Below are positions 6,552 through 9,988 of a stretch of 9,988 nucleotides of DNA, one piece after another. A program made the position numbers and the translations under genes. A model generated the notes under the pieces. That model was not told where the DNA came from and did no database searches. It saw nothing but the letters and a program-made list of their open reading frames with translations. The DNA is from Chitinophagaceae bacterium (GTDB taxonomy: Bacteria > Bacteroidota > Bacteroidia > Chitinophagales > Chitinophagaceae): positions 1-9,988 of the forward strand of contig CANEWV010000031.1 of assembly GCA_947442905.1 (NCBI GenBank), written 5' to 3'. Numbering within the stretch: position 1 is the stretch's first letter; each line of letters begins with the position of its first letter.

Positions 6552-7328
6552 TTGGCTTCAGCAGGCTTAAATACACCCATCGGTTTACCATTTACAGAAT
6601 TAACTGAAGTAGATAGTACCAACATCTATGCCATGAACCAAGTTAAGACAAACTTGGCTGGGCACGGCGCTGCTTTTCTAGCCCAAAAACAATGGGCAGG
6701 AAAGGGGCAAATGGGCAAGGTTTGGGAGGCCCAAAGTGGTCAAAACATACTATTATCGGTGGTTTTGGACCCAAAAAAGCTTGTTTTTAACAGTACCGAG
6801 CTGGAACCATCCATTGTTAGCATGCTTGTAGCGGTTGGATGTTTTAACTTTTTTACTAGATATGCCGGTGACGAAACGCGCATTAAGTGGCCCAATGATA
6901 TTTACTGGCGTGACAGAAAGGCAGCAGGTATTTTAATTGAAAATAGCTTTAGGGGACCTATCTGGCAGTGGAGCATTGCAGGTATGGGGGTTAATATCAA
7001 CCAAACAAGTTTTGGAACCGAATTAAACAAAGCCGTTTCACTCAAACAAATAACGGGCAAAACGCATGCGGTTAAAGATCTTGCAGTAGAGTTATGCGGT
7101 TGTATTGAGGAGGCATTAGATATACTTTTAACCCAGGGGCCTGATGCACTGATTTCGCTTTACAACAATGCGCTTTATAAAAAAGGAGAACTTGTAACAG
7201 TAGCCGTAAACGAAGTCATAAAAACAGTTAACATTTGCAAGGTGTTGCCAAATGGATATTTAGAAATTGAAAACGAAAACGGCACCAAAGAATCTGTTGC
7301 ACTTGGCGCCGTAAAGTGGTTATCATAA
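6552..7328 (+). CDS. birA: Biotin--[acetyl-CoA-carboxylase] ligase (BirA/BPL, no DNA-binding domain)
   Basis: The 258-residue enzyme activates biotin with ATP and attaches it to the biotin carrier lysine of carboxylases in the cytoplasm. Catalytic-domain motifs are visible: TEVDSTN (18-24), the biotin/AMP loop AGKGQMGKVW (49-58; GRGRRGR in E. coli), KWPND (112-116), KAAGIL with the expected lysine at 123, and GMGVNIN (144-150). A small C-terminal SH3-like domain follows (about 212-258). There is no N-terminal helix-turn-helix, so this is the class I form, which cannot repress biotin genes. No ATG or GTG lies between the upstream stop (TGA at 6507-6509) and the STN motif. The first ATG is at codon 28, beyond it, so TTG at 6552 is the likely start. 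selD follows after 15 bp, probably co-transcribed. Confidence 0.92.
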   Translation: MASAGLNTPIGLPFTELTEVDSTNIYAMNQVKTNLAGHGAAFLAQKQWAGKGQMGKVWEAQSGQNILLSVVLDPKKLVFNSTELEPSIVSMLVAVGCFNFFTRYAGDETRIKWPNDIYWRDRKAAGILIENSFRGPIWQWSIAGMGVNINQTSFGTELNKAVSLKQITGKTHAVKDLAVELCGCIEEALDILLTQGPDALISLYNNALYKKGELVTVAVNEVIKTVNICKVLPNGYLEIENENGTKESVALGAVKWLS

Positions 7329-7343
7329 AATAAAACAAATAAG

Positions 7344-8399
7344 ATGGTTTCAACTATAAAATTGACACAGTTTTCTCATGGCGCAGGATGCGGATGTAAA
7401 ATTGCACCAGCGGTATTAGAAACTATTTTAGCTTCTTCCCTTCCAAAAATTGAACATAAAAATTTACTGGTGGGTTACGGAAGTAAAGATGACGCGGCTG
7501 CTTATGATATGGGAAACGGTCAAGCCATTATTAGTACCACCGATTTTTTTACACCCATTGTAGATGATGCAGTAGCCTTTGGAAAAATTGCGAGCGCCAA
7601 TGCTATTAGTGACGTGTATGCCATGGGCGGCAAGCCACTCATGGCTATTGCAATACTGGGCTGGCCCGTTAATACATTACCTGCAGCCCTTGCTGCAGAA
7701 GTGTTAGAGGGCGCTCGAAGCATTTGTGCTGAGGCAGGTATTCCACTTGCGGGTGGACATAGTATTGATAGTACTGAACCCATTTTTGGATTAGCGGTAA
7801 CAGGCATTACGCCCATTGCAAATCTCAAAAAAAACAATACTGCAAAACAGGGTGATGTGCTCTTTGTTACAAAACCAATTGGTGTGGGCATACTAGCAAC
7901 CGCACAAAAAAGAGACGCACTAGAGCCACAAGATCTTGCACCATTTATAGATCAGTTAACAACACTTAATAAAGTAGGTGAAATACTAGGTGCCATACCA
8001 GAAGTGCACGCACTCACTGATATCACAGGGTTTGGACTACTTGGCCACCTGATAGAAATGGCCGAAGGCAGTGAACTTTCTGCGCATATTTTTTATTCGA
8101 AAATAAAAATGATAGAAGCTGCTAAAAAATATTTAGCACAGCGCATGGTGCCAGATGCTACGTACCGAAACTGGAATAGTTACAGCACTAAAACAAGTTT
8201 TGATCCGGGGGTCAATGTCATGGAAGCATTTAGTATGTTACCGGATCCACAAACCAATGGAGGCTTACTTGTTGCAGTAGATCCTACCGCTGTAGACATC
8301 ATTAAAGATGTATTTACTAAGCATGGACTTGCTGATTTTATAGAACCTATTGGTGTATTAGAAGCAACAGGTGATAAAGTAGTGGTGGTAAAAAACTAA
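7344..8399 (+). CDS. selD: Selenide, water dikinase (selenophosphate synthetase), cysteine form
   Basis: The 351-residue protein makes selenophosphate from selenide and ATP, the selenium donor for selenocysteine and for 2-selenouridine in tRNA. The N-terminus, KLTQFSHGAGCGCKIAP, aligns with E. coli SelD. The catalytic cysteine is Cys16 and the partner lysine Lys19 (Cys17 and Lys20 in E. coli). Cys16 is encoded by TGC, so this is not the TGA (selenocysteine) form. Further conserved blocks are DDAAAYD, ISTTDFFTPIVDD, AISDVYAMGGKP, AILGWP, LAGGHSID, EPIFGLAVTG, TDITGFGLLGH and DPQTNGGLL, and the length matches the family. ATG at 7344 sits 15 bp after the birA stop. No selA, selB, selC or mnmH is in the window, so the downstream use of selenium is not shown here. 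The gene converges on the IPExxxVDY gene with 16 bp between stops. Confidence 0.97.
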   Translation: MVSTIKLTQFSHGAGCGCKIAPAVLETILASSLPKIEHKNLLVGYGSKDDAAAYDMGNGQAIISTTDFFTPIVDDAVAFGKIASANAISDVYAMGGKPLMAIAILGWPVNTLPAALAAEVLEGARSICAEAGIPLAGGHSIDSTEPIFGLAVTGITPIANLKKNNTAKQGDVLFVTKPIGVGILATAQKRDALEPQDLAPFIDQLTTLNKVGEILGAIPEVHALTDITGFGLLGHLIEMAEGSELSAHIFYSKIKMIEAAKKYLAQRMVPDATYRNWNSYSTKTSFDPGVNVMEAFSMLPDPQTNGGLLVAVDPTAVDIIKDVFTKHGLADFIEPIGVLEATGDKVVVVKN

Positions 8400-8415
8400 A
8401 CGTTAAAATCAAACG

Positions 8416-8850
8416 CTAAAAAACCATATTCCCTTTATTCTTTATTTGCTCATTGGTAAGCTCTGCTACCATTTGAACGCCGTTTAATGCTTTTACGGTT
8501 TGCTTGATCCAGTTACATTTTTCATCGTCCACAAAATCTCCTTTTGTGAGCCATAAAAAATCCATGTGTCTAAATTCAGGCAACAAGTATTCGCCATCAC
8601 AATGGTTATGGTATAAATAGTGTACTAAAAAACTATTGGGTTCTTTAGATTCGTAGATACTAAAATAATAACTGCGATCCTTTTTTTTGAGATGAATTTC
8701 TATGGCCGGATTAAGTCTAAACTGATGCCCTAATTGATTGTTCAATTGCAAACAAAATTGATGACTCTTGATAGGCGCAATAATACCAAGCAAACGCGTG
8801 TCATCAAAAAAATCTTCGTTGAGTTCGTCAATATTGAGTTTCAGTTTCAT
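8416..8850 (-). CDS. IPExxxVDY family protein, function unknown
   Basis: The 144-residue protein has no signal peptide, membrane segment or known catalytic motif. Residues 90-98 read LPEFRHMDF, a conservative variant of the IPExxxVDY signature that names this Bacteroidota-restricted family, followed by LWLTKGD. The N-terminal MKLKLNIDEL and the early 'DTRLLGI' segment (17-23) also fit my memory of the family. The function is unknown. It starts with ATG at 8850, 21 bp after the stop of the upstream M28 peptidase gene on the same strand. An AGGA stands 16 bases before the ATG, too far for a good Shine-Dalgarno site. The two may be co-transcribed, but nothing suggests a shared role. Confidence 0.75.
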   Translation of the reverse strand: MKLKLNIDELNEDFFDDTRLLGIIAPIKSHQFCLQLNNQLGHQFRLNPAIEIHLKKKDRSYYFSIYESKEPNSFLVHYLYHNHCDGEYLLPEFRHMDFLWLTKGDFVDDEKCNWIKQTVKALNGVQMVAELTNEQIKNKGNMVF

Positions 8851-8871
8851 ACTAGTAATTGATTGCTTCCT

Positions 8872-9988
8872 TTAAAATGCAACTGGCATATTTATTTCCT
8901 CTGTGCCGCGTTTTATGCGCAGCTCAGTTTGATCACCTTTTTTAAACTTGCTCAGTGTTTGCATGTAACTATTTACATCAACAAATTTATACTCACCTAG
9001 TTGAAGCAAAATGTCACCTGCTTTTAATCCTAATTTTTCTGCAAGCTTACCCGGACTCACACCGTCTATGCGCATGCCAGTACCGCTATAACCATAGTCT
9101 GGAATAACGCCTAAACTTACCGTAAACTTAGTGCTACGGCCCATTTGAGGCTCTGTAGTTTTTATAAAATCAAGCTTAGGTAAACTATCTGTAATACCCA
9201 TAATTTGATAGGCCAGTGTTACAATTTGCGCAGTGGCTTCGTAATTTATTTTATCTGCGTCATCACTTGCTTTATGATAATCGGGGTGGCTTCCTGTAAA
9301 GAAAAATTGAACCGGCACACCGGCTCTATAAAAACTAGCGTGATCACTTGGACCACTACCTGTGCTATCAAATTTTACAACAAGTGGCGTGTTTGCCAGC
9401 TTCCAAACGCTACTCCATTTACTTGAAGTTCCATATCCACCCACCGTTAATTTGTGTGAAGTATCGTAACGGCCTACCATATCCATGTTAAGCATATAAT
9501 TAATAGACCCAGACATGGTTGGATTTTCTATCCAATATTTACTTCCTAAAAGGCCTAATTCTTCACCAGAAAAATGAAGGAATAAATAATTATTATGTAC
9601 GGGTGATTTTTGTATTAACAAGCGGGCAATTTCAAGTAGCGCCGCAGTACCACTAGCATTGTCATCTGCACCATTATGAATCACATGACCAGTGTCTAAT
9701 GCATTTTTATCTTCGTTAAAACCAAGGTGATCATAATGTGCCCCAATAACAATTGTATTTGCTGCACCATTATTAATAAATGCTGCAACATTGGTTGCAG
9801 GACGTTTTTTTTCTGATAGACGAACGGAAATCTCAACTTGTAAAGTAGCGGAAGGATCTGTAAAATGTTGCAGCCCCGTTTGTGTAAGATAAATGACAGG
9901 AATAGAATACGGCGCTGTTTTATCATTTTTATTAAATAAAATATTATCAACAACAGTTCCTGTATTGTAAATTATAAATGCAGTTGAC
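8872..9988 (-). CDS. M28-family zinc aminopeptidase with PA-like and C-terminal PDZ domains, 5' end outside window
   Basis: The frame is open from the right edge to the TAA at 8872, giving 372 codons of a longer protein. The true start lies beyond the window, and a GTG at 9684 is only an internal valine. Near the edge, residues resembling a protease-associated (PA) domain appear (IPVIYLTQTGLQHF, about 9900-9859). The M28 peptidase follows with all expected ligands: HYDHLG (9738-9721), NGADDNASG (9675-9649), SGEELG (Glu codons at 9564-9559), NMDMVG (Asp codon at 9483-9481) and HPDYHKASDD (His codon about 9276-9274). A PDZ domain occupies roughly 9130-8880 (VSPGKLAEKLGLKAGDILLQLG). Such proteins are normally exported and trim peptides in the periplasm or outside the cell. 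The export signal cannot be seen here. It precedes the IPExxxVDY gene on the same strand. Confidence 0.92.
   Translation of the reverse strand, partial: STAFIIYNTGTVVDNILFNKNDKTAPYSIPVIYLTQTGLQHFTDPSATLQVEISVRLSEKKRPATNVAAFINNGAANTIVIGAHYDHLGFNEDKNALDTGHVIHNGADDNASGTAALLEIARLLIQKSPVHNNYLFLHFSGEELGLLGSKYWIENPTMSGSINYMLNMDMVGRYDTSHKLTVGGYGTSSKWSSVWKLANTPLVVKFDSTGSGPSDHASFYRAGVPVQFFFTGSHPDYHKASDDADKINYEATAQIVTLAYQIMGITDSLPKLDFIKTTEPQMGRSTKFTVSLGVIPDYGYSGTGMRIDGVSPGKLAEKLGLKAGDILLQLGEYKFVDVNSYMQTLSKFKKGDQTELRIKRGTEEINMPVAF

Noticed and set aside
6543..6554. ATTCTTTG near the birA start considered as a -7 promoter box
   Set aside because: The leading TA is missing, and the implied transcription start would fall inside the birA coding sequence, downstream of the only usable start codon.
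7389..7394. Possible selenocysteine at the SelD active site
   Set aside because: The catalytic position is encoded by TGC, not TGA, so it is a cysteine form.
7520..7891. 123-codon open frame on the minus strand opposite selD
   Set aside because: selD is unambiguous on the other strand, and this frame only mirrors its codon bias.
8400..8415. CGTT...AACG pairing between the convergent selD and IPExxxVDY stops, considered as a bidirectional terminator
   Set aside because: Only four base pairs with no GC-rich stem or proper T-run, too weak to call.
9696..9953. 85-codon minus-strand frame upstream of the M28 coding region
   Set aside because: It is out of frame with the M28 reading frame, which continues uninterrupted through this stretch with the HYDHLG motif. 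There is no frameshift.

Overview
The window reads as ordinary chromosomal housekeeping DNA from a member of the Bacteroidota, most likely the Chitinophagales/Chitinophagaceae. That placement rests on protein character, not on any marker gene. The pointers are an IPExxxVDY-type small protein, a MerR regulator with a long N-terminal linker, a LUD protein behind ftsH, an LpxH-type hydrolase, and a TATCTTTG box of the Bacteroidota -7 type placed directly before a start codon. Shine-Dalgarno sequences are mostly absent. The DNA is AT-rich by eye (not counted). I saw no tRNA, rRNA, insertion sequence, prophage gene or CRISPR array.

Layout. (1) 1-683, minus: the 5' part of a glycosyltransferase-like gene that runs off the left edge. 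(2) 684-764: a short divergent promoter region. (3) 765-1481, plus: a MerR-family regulator with a sliding-clamp-like QLDLF motif at its N-terminus. (4) 1511-6481, minus: a tight five-gene cluster, in transcription order rsfS, ftsH, LUD-domain gene, lpxH, mscS-like. Its junctions are 10-bp gaps, a TAATG overlap and a 10-bp overlap, so it is very probably one operon. (5) 6482-6551: a second divergent spacer, between rsfS and birA, whose two genes both appear to start with TTG. (6) 6552-8399, plus: birA followed after 15 bp by selD. (7) 8416-9988, minus: a secreted-type M28 metallopeptidase with a C-terminal PDZ domain, cut by the right edge, followed by an IPExxxVDY-family gene.

How the genes relate. 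The large minus-strand cluster joins ribosome control (RsfS), membrane proteolysis (FtsH), lipid A synthesis (LpxH) and osmotic protection (MscS channel). The common theme is envelope and stress homeostasis. In E. coli, FtsH controls lipid A synthesis by degrading LpxC, so co-transcription of ftsH with an lpxH gene is suggestive, but the link is inference here. birA and selD are cofactor genes (biotin attachment, selenophosphate supply) with no evident functional tie.

No clearly new biological system was found. The most unusual local signals are a perfect 12-bp stem hairpin inside the LUD coding sequence, the QLDLF motif in the MerR protein, and the paired TTG starts around 6481-6552.
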